From Rhipicephalus microplus (Eukaryota > Arthropoda > Arachnida > Ixodida > Ixodidae): 64,000 bases of DNA. The stretch spans positions 501,001-565,000 of the forward strand of contig NW_027464589.1 of the NCBI RefSeq assembly GCF_043290135.1, written 5' to 3'. Shown here piece after piece: positions 10,333 through 22,199 of this stretch (the stretch's first letter is position 1; the number at the start of each line of letters is the position of its first letter). A program made the translations under genes and the position numbers. Under the pieces are notes generated by a model. That model made no database searches. It had not been told where the DNA came from and worked only from the letters and a program-made list of their open reading frames with translations.

Positions 10333-11140
10333 GTTTGCGGTATTATGCTAGCCCAAGAGTGGAGACTTTCATTTACCCGCTAAATGCAGTCAAGTTTCTT
10401 GGACTTCGTTCGATAAGCTAAAACTGTGACATCGTTTCGCTCTCACTAGTGGACGTTGAACTCCTGCTGGGAAAATTGGTTTCAATCTGCCACCAGATTA
10501 GAGCACAATACGACCTGGCACCCATATTACATTCGTCGTGATGAAGCTGAAAAGAATAAGACACGTCATGCCACTCATGAATGAATTCAAAAGCTGGAAG
10601 TATGCAACTTATTATTCAATATTTCCCAATATCCAGATTCGGTGTATCCAAGCCTTTCTTTGCAACTTGTTACACTGACCAGACGCAATCGTAAACAACT
10701 TTTTACCTTCGCATGAATTTCTGCGGCATCCTAAGGTGCAACATCTGCCCATGACAACTGATACCGAGGTTCGCTTTGTGCACTATCTCCGAACACAACG
10801 CAAGTTGAATGGAAACCACGCATCCATGAAGCACAGGCGCTTAGCGCCAGCAAGTCCGCGCTTCTACACACCAGAGAAAAAATGGCAGTCTCGTGTGATG
10901 GTAAACAGAGCAAATCTGCCCGTCGCCGCACGTGACAGTAGTTGGTCAGTGCCGACCCGGTGACGGTCTCGAAGAGGTCGGAGGAGAGACAGAAGAAAGG
11001 AGGCGCGCGGTTCGCCACGCACTTGGCTACTTTGCGAAGTTCTAGGGGCTTTACTGGCAGCGCCTGGCATCAGACTATAGAGTGATAGCAGCGCTGCGCC
11101 CAGCGTGCGTGCGCGTCAACATCGTTTCCGAGTATATTGA
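10333..11140. other. No recognisable feature
   Basis: No supported gene or repeat. A purine-rich segment near 10970-11010 and a GC-richer part to 11140 precede the tandem repeat. Confidence 0.45.
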
Positions 11141-11149
11141 GCCCTTCAT

Positions 11150-11720
11150 GATGCGCTCGCCACCGTCTCGCTAGGTTCGCTTATACCAAATTTGGTATTA
11201 CGGGGTGCGAATGGACGACAAAGGTATGTGACTGGTGCAAACAAGATGATCATGAGATGTGTGTCGTGTAACAACATGACTTCATTCCACGCTCATGATG
11301 CACCCGCGGCTGTTTCGGTAAATTGGCATGTATCAAATTTGGCATTACGGAACGCGAATGAAAGGAGAAGGTATGTGACAGGTGCAAACGTGGTAGTCAT
11401 GAGATGCGTGTCGTTAACAACATGAGTACATGCCACGCTAATGGTGCGCTCGTGGCCGATCCGCTAGCTTCACATGTACCGAATTTCGTACTAAGGGAGG
11501 TGAACGGATGATGAAAGTACATGACTGCTGCAAACTTGATATTCATGACACGCGTATCATGTAAGAACAACATACCATGCTGATAATGTGCTCACAGCTG
11601 TTTCGCTAGCTCCACATAGGACAAATTTAGTATCACGGGACGTTAATGGATGGCGAAGATAAATATCACGTTCAAACGTGATATTCATGATATGGTAGTC
11701 ATGTATGGCATAATTTACCT
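11150..11720. repeat. Tandem repeat, about 4 units of ~146 bp
   Basis: The marker caaatttgg(t/c)attacgg and its variants start at about 11187, 11334, 11479 and 11623, giving steps of 147, 145 and 144 bp. Other blocks (gtatgtgactggtgcaaac, tgttcatgacatgcgt-like) recur in the same phase. The units are clearly diverged from one another. The length is close to a nucleosome repeat. Confidence 0.8.
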
Positions 11721-11959
11721 CCACCTCATAACGTTGTGCCGATTTTATTGTGACATATCAACCTTCCTCATTCGTGCTGTTCATATCATGGATTCACACT
11801 GTACGTGGGATCCGCTAATTTTTTTAGTAGCTCCTCTTTCGTATCTAATAGCACCGACTCCGTAGACTTACCTTTTTAAAGCCCATACTGTGCTATAATG
11901 ATTATCCGTAAAGGCGGCGGCTTTGTGTACTGTTTAAGGATAACCTTAAAATATGTAGA

Positions 11960-12340
11960 ATGGCTGATGTTCCAGGAGTAGAAAGAACTTTTTGTAAGGC
12001 TTATCACAACGATGCCCGTTACAATATAGGAGGTGATTATAGGCCCCCAAACGCTCCTGTTGACGTACTGAATGAATCGAAAAACTATTTGAAACAGAAT
12101 ATTAAGCATGATGACCAGATTATCATGACAAGTGATTATAATTTACCTAATGTAGATTGGAAAAAATTTGCCCTGAAGCAGTGCGACCCTTTGGGTGAAG
12201 CTATGCTTGATATTTGCTACATTTTTGACCTCGTTCAGCTAGTTGAAGGCTACACAAGGATTCTAGGGACCACTCAGTCAACCCTAGAGTTTTTCTTCGT
12301 TAACCAGGCAATTACGCCTAAAGCAACGACTGAGATATAA
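11960..12340 (+). pseudogene. CR1-like LINE endonuclease, C-terminal part
   Basis: An open frame of 126 codons contains GGDYRPPNAP, DDQIIMTSDYNLPNVDW and LGTTQSTLEFFFVN, which correspond to the GGFYRPP, GDFNLP and S.LDL.L(T/V)N blocks of APE-type endonucleases. The Asp in GDYNLP is retained but the preceding Gly is Ser. The N-terminal catalytic part is absent. Confidence 0.7.
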
Positions 12341-13841
12341 CCGGGAATTTCCGATAATCATGCATTGCTATTTACTCTAAGTGACACAGTGTACGATAAG
12401 ACATTGCCCTGTTTATCTTTTTCTAATTTCGATCGTGCCGATGATACTGCTATTATAGATCTCCTTTCATTCAACTTTGATAACTTTGCGAATATAGAAA
12501 CTGATATACATAATTTATGGAACTTGTTTAAGGATATTGTAAAAGTATGCATCGAATAATTTGTGCCTCAGGTAATTAAAAAATCGAAGCGAAAAAATCT
12601 CTGGATTTCTCGGATAACACTGAGGTTAAGAAGGCCAATAAAGTGTCTAAAGAAAAAACGAAGTCTGAACGTAGCGTATTCAGAACAAATAGCTAAGCTT
12701 TCAGTAAAACTGAAAAATCAAATTCAAACAGATAAGCAGCGTTATTTTGGGGAATCCTTGCCGCATTACTTGACCTCGTGTCCCGAGAAATTTTAGAGGA
12801 GCATTTCGCCCGCTACGAAAGAGTGTCACGTTTATAATGTCGATGGTATTCTTACGCACGATATTGCTCGAATTGCAAATGCTTTCAATGATCACTTCAA
12901 ATCGGTTTTTTTCTTGTGACAACTCTGTATTACCGATCTTTGAAACTGTTTCGCCACGAATGCTCAATATTGTTGTTAGTGAACAGGGCATATTGAACAT
13001 GCTTGTGAACCTTAATATCAGAAAGTCCTCTGGACCGGACAATATCCCTAGCGCGTTTTTAAAGAGATACGCTGAATGAATTTAGAAATATCTCCATGTT
13101 CTTTTAACAAACTCGCTGCGTGAGAGCCAGGTTCCAGATGACTGGAAAACAGCTAGAGTCAAGCCTATCCATATATCGGGCAACAAGCAGAGTGTCAAAA
13201 ATTATCGCCTCATCTCGCTAACTTCAACCATTTGTAAACTTTTGGAACACGTTATACACAATAGTATTTCATTTTTTCTGGACGAACACAGTACCTTAAA
13301 CCAACTTCAGCATGGATTCAGGAAGGGATTTTCAACAACGACAAAATTGGTATCAACAATACACGACTTCGCTACTTCAATTAATAATGGAAAACAAACA
13401 GATGCAATTTTTATGGATTTTTGAAAAGCTTTTGAGAAGCTTTCACACAATAAATTAGTATACAAATTAGAAAAAATTCTCGGGAATGATCAACTTGTTA
13501 TATGGATATCGGCCTACTTGAAAAACAGAGAACAGTTTGTAGTTTTTAACAATCATTCCTCTCACAGGGTTTCCGTTGACTCTAGCGTTTCCCAAGGGTC
13601 AGTTATGGGTCCCCTTCTATTTATTTTATATATTAATGACATAGTATACGGTATACCTGTAAATATAAGGCTCTACGTGGACGATTGCGTTATTTATTCT
13701 GAAGTAGAATCCTCAAAGGACCAAGTTTTGTTAAACGAGTCGTTTAACAGGGTTTTTTCCTGGTGCGAGGCTTGGCAAATGTCCATCAATTTTGAAAAAA
13801 AACTGTGTACATGTTCATTTCTCATAAGCAAAGCAAATTAA
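12341..13841 (+). pseudogene. CR1-like LINE linker and reverse transcriptase
   Basis: Motifs in order are KSSGPDNIPSAFLKRYAE (13020), VPDDWKTARVKPI (13135), LEHVIHNSISFFLDEH (13240), QHGFRKGFSTTTKLV (13310), AIFMDF then a stop at the motif A position (13410-13424), SQGSVMGPLLFILYINDI (13590) and LYVDDCVIY (13670). In motif C the usual FADD is YVDD, with both Asp kept. Stops at 13076 and 13422 and frame changes upstream make it non-functional. Confidence 0.75.
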
Positions 13842-14480
13842 ACTTTCAATACTTTACAAACAATGCCATTCTTTCCGAGGTTCAATCTTACAAGTACCTT
13901 GGGTTATGGATAACAAATGATCTTAACTGGACAAAACACATAGCAACTTCCAAGGCTAATCAGAAACTGTTCTTTTTACGAAGGGTTTTGAAACTCCCCC
14001 CTCCATCTGTCTGTGTTCTTGCTTACAAATCGGTAGTCTTTCCCATACTTGATTATGCTGCAGTGATCTGGGATCCATTTACTCAAACTAACATTCATAA
14101 AGTCGAAAAAGTACAAAGAAGAGCCGTTCGCTTCATATATAACAGTTATGGACGAACCTCGGTAAATGAACTGTTAGTAAGAGCTAGCTTACTCTCACTT
14201 TCAGAAACAAACTGCATATTCCAATTAAAATATTTATATCAAATAATTAATGGGCATTACACGATAGTTATTGAAAAAATTATTTTATTTTCTTCAGGTT
14301 ACGCCACCAGACAAAGCCATGATCGTACAATAACTCATTTCGTACCCGCAATAACTGCTTCAAATATTCTTTTTTCCCTAGAACTGTGCAGGATTGGAAT
14401 AATTTAAATAACCATCAAGTCACAACACAGTCTTTAACATCCTTTGCCGCTAGTCTGGAACAACAGAGAAAATCATTTTA
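13805..14480 (+). pseudogene. CR1-like LINE C-terminal domain
   Basis: It overlaps the preceding frame by a frameshift. It contains VQSYKYLGLWITNDLNWTKHI, LAYKSVVFPILDYAAVIWDP and KVEKVQRRAVRFIYNSYGR, the typical post-RT thumb and C-terminal blocks of CR1/L2 LINEs. The 200-codon frame stops at 14405-14407, and residual similarity continues to about 14480. Confidence 0.75.
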
Positions 14481-14723
14481 CTTGTGTGCTAGTTCTTTTT
14501 TTTTCCTAAAGTGAGAGTGATGTGTCATCGGTAAAATTTTGTTACCTTTGTTTACGTTTTAAAACGCAAGTGATAATTATTTGTTTGCTTTGTACTATAT
14601 ATCTGCCTACTATGTGAAATGTGATAGCCTCTTACATCTGTTTTCCTGGTGTTATATGCTGATGTTTACGTCTTTTGTACCCACCTGCTAATGTCCCTCC
14701 AGAGGATTAAAGTACCAATAAAT

Positions 14724-14755
<32 letters not shown>

Positions 14756-15500
14756 GTGGTGCCTTTTGAAAAAAGCATTCAAGGTTAGTGTGTATGATTC
14801 TTCAAAACTTTTGAAAATACCAGTTGAAAGCAATATTGGAGGGTCGTCAGATAGTACATTCCTGGCATCCCCTTTATGATTAGAAAACAGCACGGGATTT
14901 TTTTTAGTTATGAAGGAAAAATGGCGGTTTCTAGCATATTGTTTACTATGTGTGAAACATGGTGTGAAATTAGTGACGCTACAGTAATTATCGGACTGGC
15001 TGCTATTTCGTCAGCATCTGCAGCAACATTGTCACGCATTTTGCGGATATTTTTTCAACTTTTGCAGGAGTAGCCAGAGTAAAGAAGAGTGAGTATGATA
15101 GACGCTTTCTATCTACTACCGGCGGATCTGTTGCACCATAAGATGAATCTGTGTAGTCATCAGCGTTAACAACACATTCATTCAGGGCTGATTGTGCTTC
15201 GATATTTGCCTTCTCGTCAGCAAAATCAGTGATATCAAGATCGCCTTTTTTATTGTGTTCAGAAAAATAGTTGCCGAATTTCAGTTTCCTGGAATAATTG
15301 TAGATTTTTGAAATATATATTGATCATAAAATATCCTAACTCGCTTGAAGTCGGCATTAAGCTTATCGCCAAACATTTTGTAGCCTTGAAAAAATGATAC
15401 ATCGCAAGATTTTACGAACGTGCGATACAGTTTGTTTTATTTTATTGTATTAGGTCATACAGTGCGTTGGTAATGCACGGCTTGCGTATCTCCTTTTTCG
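14756..15500 (-). mobile_element. Reverse-strand LINE fragment (linker and start of RT)
   Basis: Read on the minus strand in shifting frames, it gives KPCITNALYDLIQ (about 15440), FGNYFSEHNKKGD (about 15270), RDNVAADADEIAASPIIT (about 15020), VNNMLETAIFPS (about 14945) and KGDARNVLSDDPPILLST (about 14860), ending with TLNAFFKRHH near 14765. These match the pre-RT linker and the first RT blocks of non-LTR elements. Its 3' side ends at the A-rich tail of the plus-strand LINE. Confidence 0.6.
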
Positions 15501-15656
15501 AGGGCTTTAAGGTTGAAGAAAAGCGGTGCACTTATATGCTCTTCAGTTGCTAAAAAATGGTTGAAAGCCCAGTTTGATACCCCTTTCTACGCACACTATA
15601 TTCCAATTCATCGAAGCAACTTCAGCTCAGAATCTGTTTAGTGCGCTGTTGTTAGT

Positions 15657-15910
15657 TTGCGATACTGTTCCCCGACCTGCTTTTTATTTTGTATTGTAGG
15701 TAATGAAAAGAGAAAAATTATAGGTAGGCGGTCACCTACATTGAATGACAGTAACCCTGAAATGCAACTTGCCAGTGGCATGGAGATGAAGAAGACAAAG
15801 AAGATAGACTGGCGTGAGCAGCGCCAGCCACAAAGATTAGTGCGCGGCCGTGCAAGATATTTACTTGATAACTTCAATACCAAAAGGTTCTCAGTTTACC
15901 CATATGTTTG

Positions 15911-15911
<1 letters not shown>
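15657..15911 (+). CDS. Unrecognised ORF, possible host exon
   Basis: An 84-codon frame with balanced composition. At 15681-15699 a pyrimidine-rich run ends in ttttgtattgtag, resembling a 3' splice site. The downstream frame is basic and hydrophilic (GNEKRKIIGRRS, MEMKKTKKIDWREQRQPQR, GRARYLLDNF) and ends at a stop just before a TA array. It resembles no retroelement motif I know. It could be a terminal exon of a host gene, a pseudo-exon, or chance. No promoter or further exons were found. Confidence 0.25.

Positions 15912-15966
<55 letters not shown>
15912..15966. repeat. (TA)n microsatellite, left flank of Gypsy element
   Basis: A TA tract directly against the 5' LTR. The matching tract at 21256 suggests the element inserted into a TA array. 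Confidence 0.95.
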
Positions 15967-15969
<3 letters not shown>

Positions 15970-16125
15970 GGCAAAGCCTTCGAACAGTGGGTCGTCCTCT
16001 CGAGTGCCTTCTAGTGGGTCGCCCTTTTCATAAGAAGAAGAGCAGCTCGTGCACAGAGTCGGTCCCCGCATTGACTGTCGCTGTCAAGCATCGTCGACAA
16101 GTGTCCGCCAATAAACGTCTTAACA
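15967..16125 (+). repeat. 5' LTR
   Basis: It starts TGTGGCAAAGCC and ends CTTAACA, and matches 21090-21255. AATAAA lies at 16110-16115. It lacks the tcgtcga duplication present in the 3' copy. Confidence 0.92.
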
Positions 16126-16128
16126 ATT

Positions 16129-16146
16129 TGGTGGAGAGTGCTGTCC
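16129..16146 (+). other. Primer-binding site
   Basis: TGGTGGAGAGTGCTG begins three bases after the 5' LTR. TGG at the start is complementary to a tRNA CCA end. The tRNA is not identified. Confidence 0.6.
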
Positions 16147-16173
16147 CCTTCAAACATCTTTGGTTCGCATTCG

Positions 16174-17496
16174 ATGCCCTTCGAGCTTCGATCCCGTACC
16201 GTGCCTTCTACCATAGACGCCGCTCAGCAAACGCTTCCTCCTACACCGACACCATGTCCCGGTGTCCCCCGCATCCGCGACCCTCCTGTCTTCACCGGCG
16301 CGGATGGCACCGACGTCGAGGACTGGCTTGCCATGTACGAACGTGTGAGCGTCCCCAATCATTGGGATGAGGCAGCTAAACTCGGTAACCTGTTCTTCTA
16401 CCTTGCGGGTGTGGCCGGAATGTGGTACAATAACCACGCATCTGATTTCCCGACTTGGTCCGCTTTTAAGACCGCTGTCGTTGACGTGTTCGGCCGCCCT
16501 GCCGTTCGTAAACGGCAAGCCGAACAGCGTTTACGTGAACGAGCACAGCAGACTGGCGAGTCCTTCACAAGTTACATCGAGGACATCCTTGACTTGTGCA
16601 AGAAAGTCGACCTGAACATGTCAGAGGCTGACAAAATCACGAATGTTCTAAAAGGCATCGCCGACGATGCCTTCACCATGCTTCTGGCCAAGAACCCTCA
16701 TACTGTGGCAGAAATCATTACATTATGCGAAAGTTACGACGAGCTGCGGCTGCAGCGCTTGATGACCCGTCGATCGCCACCACATGATGCTGGTCTCTCG
16801 GCTTTGTCAGCGGTTCCTGACCACACAACCTTGCTCGCCGAAATCAGGTCATTCGTGCGTGAGGAAGTTGCCCGCCAGGTCTCTTTACTGGCTTTTGCTC
16901 CGCCACAACATGCTCAGCAGCCATCAAGCACACTTGTACCTCCGCTCCGCCGAGCCATTCAGCAGGAAATCGCGCAGGTCGTTCCAGAATACCACCAGCC
17001 GCCTCCTGTCTCTGCGCCACTCAGCTACGCCCAAGTTGCAGCCAGGCCGCCCCCACCGATTTCTGTGGATTGCCCTGTAAGTTACACCGAACCCACCGCG
17101 AGGCCCCACGCCTTCGGAGAAACTGTGTCGCCTACATACGCCGACGTCACCCACGTGCCCCGAGTGCCGCCCACCATGCACTCATATCAGCAGCCGGCTC
17201 GCCCAACGCGTTCTGCGACATGGATGGGACCCGCGAACAGATGGCGCACTGCTGACAATCGCCCCATATGCTTTGCTTGCGGTCGCGTCGGTCATGTAGC
17301 ACGCTATTGCAATCGTGTGCAGCAACCACAGGTCGCCTCGAACTTTCCCAGCCAATCAAGCCGCTCTTATGACCAACTGCCACCTATGTCACCGTCGTCC
17401 CGCCCCCCTCTGTCTACCCGCCGTTCACCATCTCCGCGACGTCGCTCACTGTCGCCGATGCGGCCACGTCCACTCGAGGGCGACCAGGAAAACTAG
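16174..17496 (+). CDS. gag: Gypsy gag polyprotein
   Basis: Capsid and nucleocapsid precursor, 440 codons from the first ATG at 16174; an upstream GTG at 16138 is not needed. The capsid region includes VEDWLAMYERVSVPNHWDE and FPTWSAFKTAVVDVFGRP, the conserved Gypsy capsid blocks. A Pro/Gln-rich linker follows, then one CCHC knuckle, CFACGRVGHVARYC (about 17270-17310), which binds RNA. The C-terminus is a Ser/Arg/Pro tail. The frame is intact to the stop at 17494-17496. Pol follows in a different frame, which suggests ribosomal frameshifting in the parent element. Confidence 0.88.
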   Translation: MPFELRSRTVPSTIDAAQQTLPPTPTPCPGVPRIRDPPVFTGADGTDVEDWLAMYERVSVPNHWDEAAKLGNLFFYLAGVAGMWYNNHASDFPTWSAFKTAVVDVFGRPAVRKRQAEQRLRERAQQTGESFTSYIEDILDLCKKVDLNMSEADKITNVLKGIADDAFTMLLAKNPHTVAEIITLCESYDELRLQRLMTRRSPPHDAGLSALSAVPDHTTLLAEIRSFVREEVARQVSLLAFAPPQHAQQPSSTLVPPLRRAIQQEIAQVVPEYHQPPPVSAPLSYAQVAARPPPPISVDCPVSYTEPTARPHAFGETVSPTYADVTHVPRVPPTMHSYQQPARPTRSATWMGPANRWRTADNRPICFACGRVGHVARYCNRVQQPQVASNFPSQSSRSYDQLPPMSPSSRPPLSTRRSPSPRRRSLSPMRPRPLEGDQEN

Positions 17497-17567
17497 TCGT
17501 CGCAGTCCACTAAGCAAGGGGTGCGACGCTGTCGAACTGCGGAAGCCCTCAGGAAAGCCCATCGAAC

Positions 17568-20500
17568 GTGATAGACGTACTTGTGGATGACGTTCGTGCA
17601 TCTGCCCTTGTAGATACTGGAGCCGCCGTATCCGTCATGGACGCAAAACTTAGCCTATTACTGAGCAAAGTGACCTCGCCACTCTCCGGGCTCTCCCTCC
17701 GTACAGCCAGCGCCCAATGCATTCACCCTACGGCGATGTGCACAGCCCGCCTTATGATTCAGGACGTGATGTATGCGGTCGAATTCATCATAATTCCTTC
17801 ATGCTCTCACGACGTCATCCTAGGATGGGATTTTCTCTCCCGCCATGACGCCGTCATTCATTGCGCACCAGCAGAAATAGAACTCACCCAATTCTCTTCT
17901 TTGACGCCGGACGACAGTCCATCTGCCGCAAGCAAGTTACTCGTCAGAGATGACACCCAGGTGCCTGCAAACTCGTCCGCGACGGAGTCGGTCTACTGCG
18001 CAAGCCTTTCTGACACCGCTGCACTCCTCTCGCCATCTCATCGTGTTTTCATCAGAAAAGGCTTGCTGGTTCCTTTCGCGACCGTGCAACTCACTCACGG
18101 CAGCACCAATATTTTTGCAGTGAACTCATCCCCGTACAGCGTTACGTTGGTGCGAGGGGAATGTCTCGGCAGCGTGGAACCCATCGAAGACGAACAAGTT
18201 ATGGAACAAGTTATGGATCAACCCGATGCCATGCACTGCTCAAGTTCCAGTACGCTTAGTGCTGTTTCGAAATCTGCTTCATCATCCGAAGATGTATTCG
18301 GTCCCTCCGTTCCCGACAACCTTACGCCAGGCCAGCGTTCTCAGCTTCTGGGCCTGTTGGAAGAATTCCGGTCTTCTTTTGATGTCGCCCAACCTTCTCT
18401 CGGCCGTACACCCACCATTACGCATCGCATCGACACAGGCACGCAGCCACCACTGAGACAGCGCCCATATCGCGTATCTCCCACAGAACGCCGTGTAATC
18501 AACGAGCAAGTCGACGACATGCTTCGCCGCGATCTTATTCGCCCCTCTAGCAGCCTCTGGGCATCTCCTGTCGTTCTCGTCACGAAGAAGGACGGTTCTG
18601 TGCGGTTCTGTGTGGACTACCGACGCCTCAACAAGATCACTCGTAAGGACGTGTACCCACTACCGCGGGTAGATGACGCTATTGACAGCCTGCAAGGAGC
18701 AGAATTCTTTTCATCCCTCAATTTGCGCTCAGGGTACTGGCAAGTACCTATGGCAGAGGACGCTCGACCGAAGACCGCTTTTGTCACCCCCGACGGCTTG
18801 TACGAATTCAACGTCATGCCGTTTGGGCTGTGCAACGCGCCCGCCACCTTTGAGCGCATGATGGATACTGTTCTGCGTGACCTGAAATGGCACACGTGCC
18901 TGTGCTACCTCGATGACGTCGTCGTTTTCGCTCCGGACTTCTCGACGCATCTTCAGCGCCTACGGCATGTTTTAACGCGTATGAGTGACGCCAGTCTGCA
19001 ACTGAACCTAAAGAAGTGCAGATTTGCAGCTCGGCAGCTGACAATACTCGGCTACGTTGTGTCCAAGGACGGAATTCTTCCTGATTCAGCTAAGCTTCGG
19101 GCCGTGTCCGAGTTGCCCAAGCCGACATCCGTCAAGGAACTGCGCAGTTTCGTAGGGCTGTGTTCCTACTTTGGGCGCTTCATTCGAAACTTCGCGACTA
19201 TCATATCGCCGCTGACGAAGCTCCTTGGAAGTAACGGGCCTCTCCATTCGTGGTCATCACAGTGTGACGACGCTTTCACAACGCTCCGTCGTTTGTTGAC
19301 GTCGCCTCCCATACTCCGCCACTACGACCCTACGGCCCCTACAGAGGTACCCACGGATGCCAGTGGTGTCGGCCTTGGCGCTGTCCTTGCGCAGCGCAAA
19401 CCAGGGTTCCCGGAATATGTCGTGGCGTATGCAAGCCGTACGCTTACTAAGGCCGAGACTAATTACACCGTCACCGAGAAAGAATGTTTGGCAATCGTCT
19501 GGGTCCTTACGAAGTTCCGACCTTATTTGTATGGTCGCCCATTTGATGTCGTCACCGATTGTCACGCACTATGCTGGTTGTCGTCATTGAAAGATCCCTC
19601 AGGCCGTCTCGCCCGGTGGGCACTTCGCCTGCAAGACTATGATATCCGCGTGCTGTACCGCAATGGAAGGCAACATGCTGACGCCGACGCCCTGTCACGC
19701 TCTCCCTTGCCTGACGACAACGCCCACAACTCCGCGTCTCACCTTGTCAATTCTTCCATTAGCATTCATACCATTGCTACTGAACAGCGCAAGGATCAAT
19801 AGATCGCCTCACTGATCGACTTGCTGGCTGATCCATCCACTCCATCCACTCGCGCGTTGCGTCGTCAAGCCCACCATTTCGCCATTCGCGACGACCTCCT
19901 CCACAGGCGCAATTACAACGGTGACGGCCGCCAGTGGCTACTAGTCATACCTCGCAGTATGCGCTCTGACATATGCGAGTTTTTTCATTCCAATCCGCAA
20001 TGTGCGCACTCCGGGGTATCGAAGACTTACCACCGCATTCGCCAACGGTACTTTTGGCGCGGCATGTACCGCTACGTGCAGAAATTCGTTCGCTCCTGCA
20101 TAGATTGTCAGTGCCGAAAAGCTTCAACGCACCTATCACCGGCAGGTCTGCAACCTCTACCTTGCACTGCCAGGCCCTTTGGGCGCGTTGGCATCAATTT
20201 GTATGGGCCACTTCCACTGACGTCGGCTGGTAACCGCTGGGCCATTGTCGCTGTGGACCACCTCACGCGATACGCCGAAACGACCGCTCTCCCCGCGGCT
20301 ACAGCGAGCGATGTGGCCTCCTTTCTGCTCCAACGATTCATTTTGCGACACGGTCCACCCCAGGAACTGCTCAGTGACCGAGGCCGCGTCTTCCTGTCTG
20401 AAGTCGTTGAAGCCATTCTTAAAGAGTGCAACATTGTTCACCACAAAACTGCTGCTTAACACCCGCAGACAAATCGCCTCACCGAACGCTTCAACCGTAT

Positions 20501-21053
20501 GCTCGGCGACATGCTTTCCAAGTACGTCGCCGCTGGTCACACAAATTGGGATTCCATTCTACCCTTTGTCACCTACGCATATAATACCGCCCCTCAGAAC
20601 ACTACTGGCTTTTCACCTTTCTTTATATTATATGGAAGGCACCCGTCGCACACCATCGACAAGATACTTCCGTACAGGCCAGATCCGTCTGAGTGAGCGC
20701 CTATTTCTGTTACAGCCAAGCTTGCTGAAGAGTGTCGAGAGCTTGCAAAGACCTTTACGGCGCACGATCAAGAGCGGCAAAAAAGCATTCGCGCTGACGC
20801 CAGCACTACTGCGCCCACGTTCCTCCCTGGAGCGCTCGTTTGGCTCTCGATCCCTACCACTACAACTGGCCTATCTTCAAAACAATTGCCGAAATACGAA
20901 GGACCCTACCGTGTCGTCAAACGCACTTCTCCTGTCAACTACTTGATTGAACCAATCGAACCATCTTCGGACATGCGCCGTCGAGGACGCGATATTTTTA
21001 ACGTGGAGCGCCTCAAGGCCTACCATGACCCGCTCATTGTAACCACCTGTTAG
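17568..21053 (+). pseudogene. pol: Gypsy pol polyprotein, three in-frame stops
   Basis: One frame runs to the stop at 21051-21053, broken by stops at 19800, 20457 and 20694. Another in-frame stop at 17511 lies in the gag-pol overlap zone, so the GTG at 17568 is not a real start. Domains: protease with LVDTGA (17607-17624); RT with [11 protein letters not shown], motif [13 protein letters not shown] and YLDD (about 18600-18920); RNase H with TDASG and [10 protein letters not shown] (about 19350-19490); integrase with HHCC zinc region and DDE core (about 19970-20500); C-terminal PKYEGPYRV. In RT motif A the catalytic Asp is Asn ([10 protein letters not shown], codon 18720). The first integrase Asp is also Asn (GINLYGP, codon 20196). 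Confidence 0.92.
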
Positions 21054-21089
21054 GTCGCCAGGCGGCTCCCTTTTCGTGCCCGGGGTAGT

Positions 21090-21373
<284 letters not shown>

Positions 21374-21466
21374 TGTATCCATCATTGATTGCTCACTCAG
21401 TAGGAAATGATTCATCTAAATGTGCCTGAAAAATATATTTACAAAACATACAAATTTCTGTTGGTT

Positions 21467-22180
21467 TTATTTTCGCCAGTATTTAAATATATACGTTCCC
21501 TTTTTTGTTAAGGCACCCGATTCTTGGCCGATCCCCCAGGGTTGGTGAGCCACAAGTTTAGGTTCTATACCTACATCTACATTAGCTCGCGCCAGTCTTT
21601 TTCTGCTTGAGAGATTTGTGACACTTACATCAGGCAGCGTGAAAGGCTTTTCCAATATATGGTTAAGACTTGTTATTGTCTTCGAGCATGCGTATGAATT
21701 CAAACCCGACGGAAGTCGCTTAGAGCTGGGAGAATCGCCTATCATGTAAATGTTGATCACCGATAATTAAAAAAAAGGCAGGTACTTTGGGTGCAGCTGT
21801 TGCAAGAGAGTATCAATATAGTCAAGGAAATCTTGTTTTTTGCAGGCTGTTGGCCCATTGACGACAACAACAAGCGCGGTAATAACCTTGGCCATAAACA
21901 AGGCATTGAAAGCACGGTGAAATGTGTTAGATATTTATGATTTAGTTGTGATTTGATGTATACAGCCTTGACACCGCCGCGACCGGAAGAACGTACCTAG
22001 CCACTGTAAGCGTAACGCGCAAATCCTGACCGCACAATATCTGGTGTGAACAAGGTTTCAAAAGTTTTAGAGAATTGAAAAACACTTGAAGATTCTCTTT
22101 TTTGTTCTTGATACTTGGAACGTTTAGATGCAGGACTCTGAATTTGTGTGTGCTTCGATTAACCAGCTTCCACTTATGGC
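21467..22180 (-). pseudogene. CR1-like LINE ORF2, endonuclease part
   Basis: At about 22140 the minus strand reads RVLHLNVPSIKNKKENLQVF, the ORF2 start block (LN.RSI.NK). Further on ALVVVVNGPTACKKQDFLDY (about 21870) precedes NIYMIGDSPSSKRLPSGLNSY (about 21740) and ends with DVSVTNLS (about 21625), fitting the DFN.. to D..V(T)N segment of the domain. Frames change at least three times. Confidence 0.55.
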
Positions 22181-22199
22181 ATAGTACTGGCTGTTGACA

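Larger units (their letters stand above)
11940..14755 (+). mobile_element. CR1-like LINE, 5'-truncated
   Basis: It runs from a partial endonuclease domain (11960) through reverse transcriptase (13000-13841) to the C-terminal domain (to about 14480), and ends in an A-rich (AATA)n tail at 14717-14755. ORF1 is missing. There are stops at several points and a frameshift near 13805-13841. No RNase H is seen, fitting the CR1/L2 group. Confidence 0.8.

Noticed and set aside
16150..16518. Minus-strand frames opposite Gypsy gag and pol (also 18282-19565 and 20108-20540)
   Set aside because: Shadows of the well-supported plus-strand polyprotein.
17568..17570. Start codon of Gypsy pol
   Set aside because: It is a GTG in the middle of a gag-pol transition; the protein is expected to be made by frameshifting from gag.
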